Positions 7,387 to 16,200 of a stretch of 64,000 nucleotides of DNA are shown in pieces. Numbering within the stretch: position 1 is the first letter of the stretch; each line of letters opens with the position of its first letter. The DNA is taken from the NCBI RefSeq assembly GCF_000422265.1, contig NZ_AULL01000012.1, positions 186,001 through 250,000 on the forward strand, read 5' to 3'. Source of the DNA: Kaistella palustris DSM 21579. GTDB taxonomy: Bacteria; Bacteroidota; Bacteroidia; Flavobacteriales; Weeksellaceae. A model generated the notes under the pieces. It saw only the letters and a program-made list of their open reading frames with translations. It was not told where the DNA came from and did no database searches. The position numbers were made by a program, and so were the translations under genes.

Positions 7387-8520
7387 TTACTTTTTTGCTT
7401 TTGTCAGTGTTTCCAGAAGTTTTCGCTGGCGGCGGTTCCGTTTCAGGAGCGTAAGATAATTCTTTACTAAAAATGCCGCGAACACCAGGGCCGCGATTCC
7501 CGAAAGCCAGTTGTATATCCGAAAACGCTCCGTAACTGCCGCAATTTGTACTTTTTCTTCCTGATCCCGCGTGTTGAGATACCGGTTAAGTGATTTCAGT
7601 TCATTCTGCTCCAGCGTTTTGCGGATCGCGAGATACCTGTTGTTGTACACCTGAAACTTTTCGAAATTATTAAGCGCGAGATTATTGTTTGCCAACAGTT
7701 TATAAATCCCTTCATTTAAAATAAGATCGCCAATTGGCAAAGCGAGCTCTTCTGCCCGGTAAAGTTTTTCCAGTGATCCCGAATAATTTTTGGTGATGAA
7801 CTGACTTTCGCCCTGTCCTTTTAAAGCATAGGCTTCCAGGCTTTTGGCTTTTGCCGTTTTCGCGTACGTTTCCGAAAGTGCAAAATACTGCGAAGCATTT
7901 TTCAGCTGCTCCAAATCCATGTAACAGTAACCGATATTGTAATTGATGATGCGCAGATTTGCGGCGGTATTTTTATTGGGTACGGAATTCTTCAGGCTTT
8001 CTGCTGCCATTTTAAATTTTTCCAGCGCCAGGTCGGGGTTGGACTGGTTGCGGTAGATCATGCCCCGCACTGCATAATTAAAACCGATGTTGGGAAGGCG
8101 CTCTTTGTCGCCATTATCCAGCTTTTCTGTGAGTATAAGTGATTTGTCCAGAGTTTCCAGCGCTTTATCGTATAGTTCCATCTGCTGATACTGCACGGCG
8201 ACAGAATTAAGGATCTTGATTTTTGTCGTGGGCAAAGCTTCTTTATCAATGAGATCCGTTGCTTTCAGAATATAATAAAGTGAGCTGTCATTATTTCTTT
8301 TAGCGATATATGCATTGGAGACGAGCATGTAAAGATGTGCGACTTCATCGGTTTTATTTTCCTGCTTCAATAATTTTAGGGCAATCGATATCGCCTCGTC
8401 AGGATTTTCGTAGATGATCAGCCTCGCCCTTTTCATCAGCGAATCGTTGTTTTGCTGAGCCACAAATCCTGCAGACCAGAGCAGAAAAAATAGAACCGAA
8501 AGAGTGGTAAAGTGCTTCAT
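7387..8520 (-). CDS. TPR membrane protein without an output domain
   Basis: The 377-residue protein has an N-terminal signal sequence (residues 1-20, ending GFVA), a long array of TPR-like helical repeats (about 30-310), one transmembrane segment (WLSGIAALVFAAFLVKNYL, near 334-352) and a short basic tail. In related Bacteroidota proteins the tail is often followed by a histidine kinase or HTH domain, absent here. Its ATG overlaps the stop codon of the upstream AraC-type gene (TAATG), indicating translational coupling. It may be a receptor subunit paired with that regulator, or a receptor that lost its output domain. Confidence 0.8.
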   Translation of the reverse strand: MKHFTTLSVLFFLLWSAGFVAQQNNDSLMKRARLIIYENPDEAISIALKLLKQENKTDEVAHLYMLVSNAYIAKRNNDSSLYYILKATDLIDKEALPTTKIKILNSVAVQYQQMELYDKALETLDKSLILTEKLDNGDKERLPNIGFNYAVRGMIYRNQSNPDLALEKFKMAAESLKNSVPNKNTAANLRIINYNIGYCYMDLEQLKNASQYFALSETYAKTAKAKSLEAYALKGQGESQFITKNYSGSLEKLYRAEELALPIGDLILNEGIYKLLANNNLALNNFEKFQVYNNRYLAIRKTLEQNELKSLNRYLNTRDQEEKVQIAAVTERFRIYNWLSGIAALVFAAFLVKNYLTLLKRNRRQRKLLETLTKAKK

Positions 8521-10043
8521 TACGTATTTCTTAAAGTCTGCATATATTCCTGTGGAGACATGCCGGTTATGGATTTAAAAACATTGGTAAAGGCGCTGTG
8601 TGAAGTAAATCCGCCGATTTCTGCGATATAGCTTATTTTATACTGCAGGTACGTTCGGTCAGTAGATAAAAGCTGAATGACGTGTTTTACCCGAAGTTCA
8701 TTAATATAAGAATTAAAATTCTTGTCTTTGAATTTATTGATGATTTCCGAGAGGTATTTTGTATTGGTTCCCAACTGTGCAGCCAGTGTCGCCAGTGACA
8801 TGTTGTTGTCGAGGTAGTTTTTGGATTCTTCGAACTGCTCCAGTTTTTCCAGGATTTCAGTTTCGGTTTCTTTTGGAATAAGGAGTGGTTTTTTTGAATT
8901 TTCCTTTTCGTTGGCCTGTACTTTTTTCTGCGGGTTCGGGAGGTTTACTGACCGGAAAAATTTAATCTGCTTGTTAAGGACCTTCGCCCGCTGAACTTCG
9001 CGCACGTACAGAAAACCAAGCGCCAGCAGCATTAAAAGTAAAATTCCGGCAATATAAAAAAACTGCATTTTCTTTTGTTGTGCGGCAGATTTGGTCTGCT
9101 CGGTCAGCAGTTCGGTATTGAGCTGCACCAGTGCGCGGCGGGCTTCTTTTTTATTTTCCTCTAATGACTTAGAACTTTCCGCTAGTTTCTTCTTGTAAAA
9201 GTCGTATTCTGAAGTGTTTTTAATGACGAGGTAATTCTTCAGAAGATCTGCGTAAATATTTCGTTTTAGTGGTTCGTAACTCAGCTTTTCGACAGGCAGT
9301 AAAGCACTTTTTAAGCACTGTACCGCTTCATCATATTTTTGTTCCTCAAAATAAAGTTCACCGCGAAACTGCTGTGTAAGTGAGCGCAGATAGACCGCAC
9401 GCGGAATCTTTCCCAAATCGGACAGCAACCTGTCTGCCCGGTTCCAGGCTTCCTTTTTCCGGCCTTTTTCCGACAGAATAACGGCTGCCAGCAAATCATT
9501 CTCTTTTAAGACCAACTCTGATGGATTTCCCGCGCCATTCGCATAATCGGAACTTAGGTTGAGATCTTTCCGGGCCTGGTCATACTGTTTTAATGCTAAA
9601 TAGTTTCTGGCCTGCAACTGAAAAAGCTGCGCATACAGAACATCGTCTTCGGGCCGGAACTTTGGTTTCTGCGTGTCGGAAAGTAATGGTGAAAGTATTT
9701 TAGCGGCTTGCTCGTAAAGATTGAGTTCATAGAATTCCCTTGCCACCATAAGCTTTCGGTGCAGGTCCTGCGCTGGATTTTGCTGTTCAGACTGTTCAAA
9801 AGCGAGCCGCACAGATTCCAAATAGTCACCTTTCAGTAAGTAACCTTTAGCCAAAATATCATTTACAATAAGCTGCCGGGCGCTGTTCCTGATTTCTTTG
9901 GCCGCATGAAGTGCCACGTCGGGATTTTCATAGAGTTTCAGGAAACTGTTTTCCACGCGCATTTTAAAGTCGGAAGTGCTTTGAGCTGACAGCACGCTCA
10001 CCCCAAAAACAAAGAAAAAAAGAAACCGCAACGATTGGCGCAT
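8520..10043 (-). CDS. TPR-containing, membrane-anchored AraC-family regulator
   Basis: The 507-residue protein has a signal-like N-terminus (residues 1-20), TPR-type repeats to about 290, a coiled segment, one transmembrane helix (FFYIAGILLLMLLALGFLYV, near 328-347) and a C-terminal AraC HTH domain of about 100 residues (MSLATLAAQLGTNTKYLSEI, later GGFTSHSAFTNVFKSITGMS). This layout puts the repeats in the periplasm and the DNA-binding domain in the cytoplasm, a one-component membrane sensor. The -7 box at 10047-10054 sits 3 nt from the ATG, so the message may be leaderless. The next gene is translationally coupled. Ligand and targets are unknown. Confidence 0.9.
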   Translation of the reverse strand: MRQSLRFLFFFVFGVSVLSAQSTSDFKMRVENSFLKLYENPDVALHAAKEIRNSARQLIVNDILAKGYLLKGDYLESVRLAFEQSEQQNPAQDLHRKLMVAREFYELNLYEQAAKILSPLLSDTQKPKFRPEDDVLYAQLFQLQARNYLALKQYDQARKDLNLSSDYANGAGNPSELVLKENDLLAAVILSEKGRKKEAWNRADRLLSDLGKIPRAVYLRSLTQQFRGELYFEEQKYDEAVQCLKSALLPVEKLSYEPLKRNIYADLLKNYLVIKNTSEYDFYKKKLAESSKSLEENKKEARRALVQLNTELLTEQTKSAAQQKKMQFFYIAGILLLMLLALGFLYVREVQRAKVLNKQIKFFRSVNLPNPQKKVQANEKENSKKPLLIPKETETEILEKLEQFEESKNYLDNNMSLATLAAQLGTNTKYLSEIINKFKDKNFNSYINELRVKHVIQLLSTDRTYLQYKISYIAEIGGFTSHSAFTNVFKSITGMSPQEYMQTLRNT

Positions 10044-10046
10044 TCA

Positions 10047-10054
10047 CAAAAATA
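10047..10054 (-). promoter_or_regulatory. -7 box TATTTTTG abutting the AraC-type gene
   Basis: On the minus strand TATTTTTG ends 3 nt before the ATG (10041-10043), predicting a leader of 0-2 nt. Confidence 0.55.
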
Positions 10055-10271
10055 CTCATTTTTGGAACTCCCGCTGATTAATAAAATAACCTTTTTAATA
10101 TCTTTTTGCCAAGAAGTTTAACGCGTAAAAGTTCAGATCACAAAATGTGAACCCTGTTAATTAAAATGCGAAATGTAATAATCCTTTGATAATCATTAAT
10201 AAACCGTGATGCTATTTTCAAATTTCGTGAAATCTGCAACCCTAATTTCCCTGTTAAGTGAGTTTTTGATC

Positions 10272-10279
10272 TAGATTTG
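10272..10279 (+). promoter_or_regulatory. -7 box TAGATTTG of the T9SS cargo gene
   Basis: TAGATTTG ends 26 nt before the ATG at 10306, leaving an A/T-rich leader. No clear -33 TTG is seen. The rest of the 262-nt gap on both sides of this box shows no other recognisable element. Confidence 0.55.
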
Positions 10280-10305
10280 AAAGACTATAAAATCTAATTA
10301 TTATT

Positions 10306-11571
10306 ATGAAGAATTATTACTTAGCAGCTCTTTTTTTCGCCGGATTCGGTTTAACGCACGCGCAGGTTTTTGAAACTGGTGACATGGTATTTATGCATGA
10401 TGTTTCAAATACGGGCGTTGCATCCGGAGCCAGCGGCGACTCACATGTAATGTGGACCGAGGCAAACGGCACAGTAAACATCGGCACCATGGCAAACGGT
10501 GATCAGGTTCCCGGCATGGTAAGTATTTCGTCCGACGGAAAATATATTTCGGGAAGCATGGTGAACCCTGCGACCGGGCTGGAGCAGATGTCCCGCTATG
10601 ATATTGCAGCAGGAACGTGGAAATTCCTGGGTGCGCTCAGTGCGTCCGGTACGAGTTCTTCCTGGGGAATGACCAGCGACGGTTCCGTAATCGTAGGCCT
10701 GGGCCAGGAAGAGGATTATTTGGGCCATGCTGTAAAATGGTCAGAAACCACAGGACTGGTTGATCTGGGCAGCACGGTTTCGGGGAGCAGTTCCCGAGCC
10801 AATGCAGTGAATGATGATGGAACGGTTGTCGTAGGCTGGCAGGACGATGATTATGGCGACCGGTTTGGCGTTTACTGGAAGGATGGCGTGCAAACCCACC
10901 TCACCGATAACAATGGCGAGCTTGTAGGTGAAATTTCTGCGGTGACTCCGGATGGCAAAACAATGATCGGCGCGAACTACGAAAATCCCTTCATCTGGAA
11001 CGAGGCCGATGGTTTCACAGAATTGGCACACGAAAATCCTATGTTCGAAGGTGTGGCTACAGGAGTTTCCGATGACGGAAAAACAGTGATCGGCTTTTAC
11101 CGGGAATGGGGAACAGGAGCGCTGACGGGAAGTGGTTTTATCTGGACAAAAGAAACAGGTACGGTCGACCTGAATGCACATGTGGCGGCTTTAGGTTTAA
11201 ACGATCTTGGGATTACATTTGCCCTGCCAATGGGATTATCTCCAGATGGAAAAAATATAGCAGGTATCGGCGCAAGAGATTACGATTATGTGGGTTTCGT
11301 GATTAAGCTGACTGATCTTCTGGCAACAGAACACGTAAATCAGCAGAACCAAGTTCGCATTTACCCAAATCCTGTGGAAGACGTTCTTTACCTGTCAAAC
11401 GCAACTAAAATCACGGGCATAGAAATTTATAATTTGAGCGGCCAAAAAGTGCTGTCGGCGCAAAAGATTACAGACCAGGGTCTGAACGTGTCTAAACTTG
11501 CAAAAGGCGCTTATATCCTGAAAATAAAAACAGGTAACGAAACGCAGAGTATTAAAGTACTTAAAAAATAA
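10306..11571 (+). CDS. Secreted repeat protein with T9SS type A sorting domain
   Basis: The 421-residue protein has a signal peptide (residues 1-19, ending THAQ), then a series of repeats of about 45 residues built around GxSxDGxxxxG strings (SISSDGKYISGSMVNP, GMTSDGSVIVGLGQ, AVNDDGTVVVGWQ, AVTPDGKTMIGANY, GVSDDGKTVIGFYR, GLSPDGKNIAGIG). Such repeats resemble HAF-type extracellular repeats and suggest a beta-propeller. The last 75 residues (IYPNPVEDVLYLS through SIKVLKK) are a type A sorting tail, so the protein should cross the outer membrane by T9SS. No catalytic motif is visible; substrate or partner is unknown. Confidence 0.9.
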   Translation: MKNYYLAALFFAGFGLTHAQVFETGDMVFMHDVSNTGVASGASGDSHVMWTEANGTVNIGTMANGDQVPGMVSISSDGKYISGSMVNPATGLEQMSRYDIAAGTWKFLGALSASGTSSSWGMTSDGSVIVGLGQEEDYLGHAVKWSETTGLVDLGSTVSGSSSRANAVNDDGTVVVGWQDDDYGDRFGVYWKDGVQTHLTDNNGELVGEISAVTPDGKTMIGANYENPFIWNEADGFTELAHENPMFEGVATGVSDDGKTVIGFYREWGTGALTGSGFIWTKETGTVDLNAHVAALGLNDLGITFALPMGLSPDGKNIAGIGARDYDYVGFVIKLTDLLATEHVNQQNQVRIYPNPVEDVLYLSNATKITGIEIYNLSGQKVLSAQKITDQGLNVSKLAKGAYILKIKTGNETQSIKVLKK

Positions 11572-11592
11572 ACTTCATTAATTTTTTCGCAA

Positions 11593-11629
11593 AAAAAAGT
11601 TCGTCGGAAATTTTCCGGCGAACTTTTTT
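11593..11629. terminator. Strong bidirectional terminator
   Basis: A 17-bp stem (11593-11609 with 11613-11629, one G-U pair) with a 3-nt loop has A and T runs on its sides, so it can end both the T9SS cargo gene and lspA transcription from the opposite strand. Confidence 0.9.
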
Positions 11630-11674
11630 ATTTTTTTCAAAGGTGATCCGCTTTGCAGTTGAATTTTCTGCAAA

Positions 11675-12313
11675 TCAAAAATCAAGTCCATGAGGAAAAG
11701 CCTTCTTCCGGAAGATCAGCAGCAGCGCTGCACCGACCGTAATTGCAGAGTCTGCGATATTGAAAATATACCGAAAGAACTCGATATGTTTACCGCCGAC
11801 CAGTGGCCAGCTCTCCGGCACATCCCAGTCTACGAGCGGGAAGTGAAGCATATCGACCACACAACCTTTCATAAATGCTGCGTAACCGTTTCCAAGTTCC
11901 GTCACTTTTGATATGCCGCCATATTCAATCCAGCGGCCGATACTTTCATCATACACGGTTCCGCTGTCGAAGATCAGGCCATAAAACATACCGTCGAGCA
12001 GGTTACCGATCGCACCGGCAAATATCATCGACATGGGAATGATGAGGTAATTGCTGGCGCCTTCCTTCAGCCATTTTCCGAAAAGGTAGATCATGCCGCC
12101 AATCAAAAATACGCGTACGATCACCAGAAAATATTTACCGAGCAGACCGCCGAAATGAAAACCGTAAGCCATGCCGGGATTCTCCACAAAAGTCAGTTTA
12201 AAACCGGGAAATACATCTGCGCTTTCGCCCAGGTGGAAATGTGTTTTAATGTAAAATTTAGAAAGCTGATCGATCAGCAGAATTACAAGCGTAATAAGAG
12301 CGATTTTCTTCAT
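11675..12313 (-). CDS. lspA: Lipoprotein signal peptidase (SPase II)
   Basis: The inner-membrane aspartyl protease removes signal peptides from prolipoproteins. The 212-residue protein has four hydrophobic segments. Likely catalytic aspartates are D154 in VVDMLHFPL and D188 in FNIADSA, with the conserved VENPGMAYG and GNLLDG stretches. An insertion of roughly 40 residues before D154 makes it longer than the E. coli enzyme (164). Its ATG overlaps the stop codon of the preceding 66-residue gene (TAATG). It ends the ileS-dksA-lspA-like gene string; several lipoproteins in the window are its substrates. Confidence 0.95.
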   Translation of the reverse strand: MKKIALITLVILLIDQLSKFYIKTHFHLGESADVFPGFKLTFVENPGMAYGFHFGGLLGKYFLVIVRVFLIGGMIYLFGKWLKEGASNYLIIPMSMIFAGAIGNLLDGMFYGLIFDSGTVYDESIGRWIEYGGISKVTELGNGYAAFMKGCVVDMLHFPLVDWDVPESWPLVGGKHIEFFRYIFNIADSAITVGAALLLIFRKKAFPHGLDF

Positions 12314-12513
12314 TAGAGATCCGTCTTTGGTTTGTCTTTAAAATTTTTGGCCGGCTTATCTTTTTTAATCGCGGTTCGTGGTTCGCCAGACTGGGTTTTT
12401 GTATTTCTGGTGTGAAATTTTTCGTACCGGATTCCCATCTCCTTCATTACACTTTTCAGCGCATTCAGTTCCATTTGATTTTTCGGATGTACAACAAGTG
12501 ATTCCATTTTCAT
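12313..12513 (-). CDS. Small DUF2683-like protein
   Basis: This 66-residue protein starts MKMESLVVHPKNQMELNALK and has a lysine-rich, disordered tail. The opening resembles DUF2683 proteins, a small Bacteroidota family that looks like the N-terminal part of antitoxins, but no toxin gene is adjacent. It starts one base after the stop of the 80-residue gene and its stop overlaps the lspA start, so all three are probably co-translated. Function unknown. Confidence 0.7.
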   Translation of the reverse strand: MKMESLVVHPKNQMELNALKSVMKEMGIRYEKFHTRNTKTQSGEPRTAIKKDKPAKNFKDKPKTDL

Positions 12514-12756
12514 TTATTTTTTTGAAAGTTCATTCAGGCGGTTGAGTTCTTTTTCGGTAAGATCTCCCACGCCGTTGTTCTTCATTTTAGAGAGCAGTGT
12601 ATCGATTTCCTTTTCGCGTTCGCGTTTTTCAGAATTGTAGCGGTCGTCTATCGTATAATTTTTCTGCCTGGCGGGGCGAATTTTTTCCTTGATATCCTTT
12701 CGGAAAAAGTAAATGAAGATTACGGCTACCGCGAGCAGTATAAAGATGAATTCCAT
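12514..12756 (-). CDS. Small membrane-anchored protein (80 aa)
   Basis: Residues 1-18 (MEFIFILLAVAVIFIYFF) form one transmembrane helix, followed by a charged cytoplasmic part ending in EIDTLLSKMKNNGVGDLTEK and a helix. That C-terminal pattern resembles a short motif at the end of some Bacteroidota rhomboid proteins (DUF6576-like), from memory. It directly abuts the next gene. An inverted repeat separates it from the DksA-like gene upstream. Function unknown. Confidence 0.7.
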   Translation of the reverse strand: MEFIFILLAVAVIFIYFFRKDIKEKIRPARQKNYTIDDRYNSEKREREKEIDTLLSKMKNNGVGDLTEKELNRLNELSKK

Positions 12757-12769
12757 AATTTGGTATAAT

Positions 12770-12833
12770 GTAAAATGTACAAAGTAAAATGCGTTTTAAA
12801 CAGTAAAAACACAAGATACTCTGTACATTTTAC
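12770..12833. repeat. Imperfect hairpin with 12-bp perfect inverted repeat
   Basis: GTAAAATGTACA (12770-12781) and TGTACATTTTAC (12822-12833) are exact reverse complements flanking 40 nt that hold a further GTAAAATG copy (12784-12791). There is no T-run, so it is not a standard terminator. It fills the gap between the DksA-like gene and the 80-residue gene; it could be an operator, an RNA-processing hairpin or a remnant of a short interspersed repeat. Confidence 0.7.
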
Positions 12834-12851
12834 TGTACGAAAAGCATAATT

Positions 12852-13232
12852 TTATCGCTGCATATTTTTAGCTTCGATGCTTAATGTAGCGTGTGGAACA
12901 GCTCTCAGACGGTCTTTGCCGATGAGTTTGCCAGTTACCCGACACACGCCGTAGGTTTTGTTTTCTATACGTACGAGTGCGTTTTTCAGATCCCGTACGA
13001 ATTTTTCCTGACGCCCGGCCAGGATCGCATTCTGCTCTTTGCTGAGTGTTTCTGCACCTTCTTCAAAAGCTTTGAAGGTTGGCGAAGTATCATCGGTGCC
13101 ATTATTCTGGTCGTTGATAAAACTCTCGCGGATCAGCATCAGATCTTTTTCCGCTTTTTCAATTTTTGCCTGGATCAGTTCTTTGAATTCCTCCAAATCG
13201 GCAGCGCTGTATCTTTGTCTTTCTTCTTGCAT
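12852..13232 (-). CDS. TraR/DksA-family protein with degenerate zinc site
   Basis: The 126-residue protein has a helical coiled-coil N-terminus and the DksA-type C-terminal segment (ENKTYGVCRVTGKLIGKDRL, then RAVPHATLSIEAK). Canonical members bind zinc through CxxC...CxxC; here only the first Cys remains, the others being Thr, Ser and Ala at the matching places. The fold is probably kept without zinc. Family members bind the RNA polymerase secondary channel, so a transcription role is likely but not shown. It lies 61 nt after ileS, with no promoter box between, suggesting an ileS-dksA-lspA transcript. Confidence 0.9.
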   Translation of the reverse strand: MQEERQRYSAADLEEFKELIQAKIEKAEKDLMLIRESFINDQNNGTDDTSPTFKAFEEGAETLSKEQNAILAGRQEKFVRDLKNALVRIENKTYGVCRVTGKLIGKDRLRAVPHATLSIEAKNMQR

Positions 13233-13293
13233 TTTTTTAATAATTTGTTAGTGTGATAATTCAGCTGCGTGATGAGTATAACTTGTTTATGAC

Positions 13294-16200
13294 TCATTGC
13301 TGTGCTACTTTTACCTTAAATTTTTGATCATCGATTTCTATTTCGTCAAAATTTGAAAGTGAATTTACAATTTCTATTTTATCTGACAATACTTCTTCGG
13401 AAATATAGGTGTTATTCGCCAGAAGTTCTTTTTCAAAAGGCGAATTCGCCTCGATTTCAATGGTTATTCTGTCGGTGAGTTCAAAGCCTTTATCTTTCCT
13501 TAAGTTCTGTATCCTGTTGATGAATTCCCGTGCTACACCTTCAGCCTTCAGTTCCGGTGTTAACGTAAGGTCCAGCGCCACTGTGATTTTGCCTTCATTG
13601 GCCACGGTCCAGCCCGGTATATCTTTGGTAAAGATTTCTACGTCATCTAAAGTGATCCCGTATCCCTGAATATCGATCCTGCCTTCTTTTTCGAATTGAG
13701 TAATATCTTCGGAAGTTAATGCTGAGATTGCGTTTCCAACCGCTTTCATATCTTTTCCGAGGCGCGATCCCAGGGTTTTGAAATTGGGCTTGATCTGTTT
13801 TACAATAAGATGCGCGGCCTCCTCTGCATTGATCAGCTGCAGCTCTTTGATGTTTACTTCCTGTTTGATGAGGTCGGAGACGGCAAGGATCTGTGCTTTG
13901 GTTTTTGAATCCATCACGGGGATCATGAGTTTTTGAAGCGGTTGCCGAACTTTGATATTTTCTTTCTTTCTTAATGAAAATACCATGGAAGTAATCTGTT
14001 GCGCGAGATGTGTTTTTGCGACCAGATCTTTGTCGATCAGTTTTTCATCCGCTTGCGGGAAATCTGTAAGGTGTACGGATTCCGCCACTTCTTTTCCGGT
14101 GATTTCATTAAGGTCCTGATAAAGCTGATCCATGTAAAACGGAGCTACAGGTGCAGAAATCTTTGCTACGGTTTCCAGACAGGTATATAATGTCTGGTAC
14201 GCCGAGATCTTGTCTTCGGAATAATCGCCTTTCCAGAATCTTCGTCGGCAAAGTCTTACATACCAGTTACTTAAATTGTCGTTCACGAAATTATTAATGG
14301 CGCGCGCCACTTTCGTCGGTTCGTAATCATTGTAAAAACCGGTGACCTCTTTAACAAGAAGATTCAATTCTGACAAAATCCAGCGGTCGATCTCCGGGCG
14401 GTTTTCCACCTCTTTTTCAGAATAGCTGAAACCGTCGACATTCGCATACAACGCAAAGAATGAATACGTATTATAAAGTGTTCCAAAAAATTTCCGGCGC
14501 ACTTCATCAATACCTTCCACATCAAATTTCAGATTTTCCCACGGATTTGCGTTGGCGATCATGTACCATCGCGTGGCATCGGGACCGTATTTATCGAGCG
14601 TGGTAAATGGATCTACCGCATTGCCCAGCCGTTTCGACATTTTCTGGCCGTTCTTGTCCAGGACCAAACCGTTGGACATTACATTTTTATAAGCTACAGA
14701 ATCGAAAACGGCGGTCGCAATAGCGTGTAAGGTGTAAAACCAACCGCGCGTCTGATCAACTCCTTCCGCAATAAAATCTGCGGGAAAAGCTTTTCTTTCG
14801 TCGATGAGTTCTTTGTTTTCGAACGGATAATGGAGTTGTGCGTACGGCATAGAGCCGGAATCAAACCACACGTCGATGAGGTCTGCCTCCCGTTTCATCG
14901 GTTTTCCGGAAGGTGAAACCAGCGTGATGTCATCAACAATATTTTTATGAAGATCGATATTCGCGTAATTTTCATAGGACATATTTCCAGTTTCGAATTT
15001 TCCGAAAGGATTTTCTGTCATGAAACCTGCAGCTATTGATTTTTCGATCTCTGCAGTTAATTCTTCTACGGAACCGATCAGGATTTCTTCCTTCTGATCC
15101 TCGGTACGCCAGATCGGCAGCGGGATTCCCCAATACCGGGAGCGCGACAGATTCCAGTCGTTCACATTTTCGAGCCAGTTTGCAAAACGGCCTTCACCTG
15201 TAGACTTCGGTTTCCAGTTGATGGTCTCGTTTAAAGCCACCAAACGGTCTTTAACGGCAGTCATCTTCACAAACCAGGAATCCAGCGGGTAGTATAAAAC
15301 CGGTTTATCTGTGCGCCAGCAGTGCGGATAACTGTGTACGTATTTTTCTACTTTAAAGGCTTTGTTTTCTGTTTTCAGAAGGATGGCCAGTTCTACATCC
15401 CAGGATTTCTCAGGTGCTGTCCCCTCGTCGTAATACTCATTCTTGATGTATTTGCCGGCAAATATTTCGGGAACATTTTTTCCATTGGCAAATCTTCCCT
15501 GAAGGTCTACAAGCGGCACAAGATTGTCGTTGTCGTCTTTAATGAGCATCGGCGATATGCCGTTCTCTTTTGCCACGCGCGCATCATCTGCCCCGAAAGT
15601 CGGCGCAATGTGTACGATCCCGGTGCCGTCTTCGGTGGTCACAAAATCTCCCGTGATCACGCGGAAGGTATTCTCGGGATCTTCTGCAGGTAAAAACCAT
15701 GGAATCAGCTGTTCATATTCAGTTCCTGCTAAATCTGCTCCCGTAAATTCACCAAGAACCTGGTAAGGAATTTTTTTATCGTCGGCTTTATAAGTGTTAA
15801 AGTCGTCCGCATTTCCTTCAAAATATTTTTTACCGAAATTTTTCTCCAGAAGCACCCGCGCCAGTATAATGTGTACGGGCTCAAAAGTATATTGGTTGAA
15901 GGTTTTAACCAACACATATTCAATATCGCGCCCCACGGCCAATGCCGTATTCGACGGTAAAGTCCATGGTGTGGTCGTCCACGCGAGGAAGTAAATATCC
16001 GGCTTTGTGTTTTCACTGTCAAATTCTGCCCAGTGCAAAGCGCCGCCACAAGTGTTTTCTGCAATCTCGCTGCTGTCCGTTTTGCTTTCTGCAAAAGACA
16101 ATGTTGCCAGTCTTTTCCAAAGTCCGCTCGGATTTTTCTGCGTGTCTTTAATCTTAAACTGCGCAACCACAGTGGTGTCGGAAACATCCCGGTACGTTCC

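Noticed and set aside
10741-11181. A 146-codon minus-strand frame in the T9SS cargo gene
   Set aside because: Antisense to the repeat region; the repeats keep it open. It is Cys-rich and irregular, unlike a real protein.
12313-12513. Toxin-antitoxin module suggested by the DUF2683-like protein
   Set aside because: No toxin-like partner; both neighbours are a small membrane protein and lspA.
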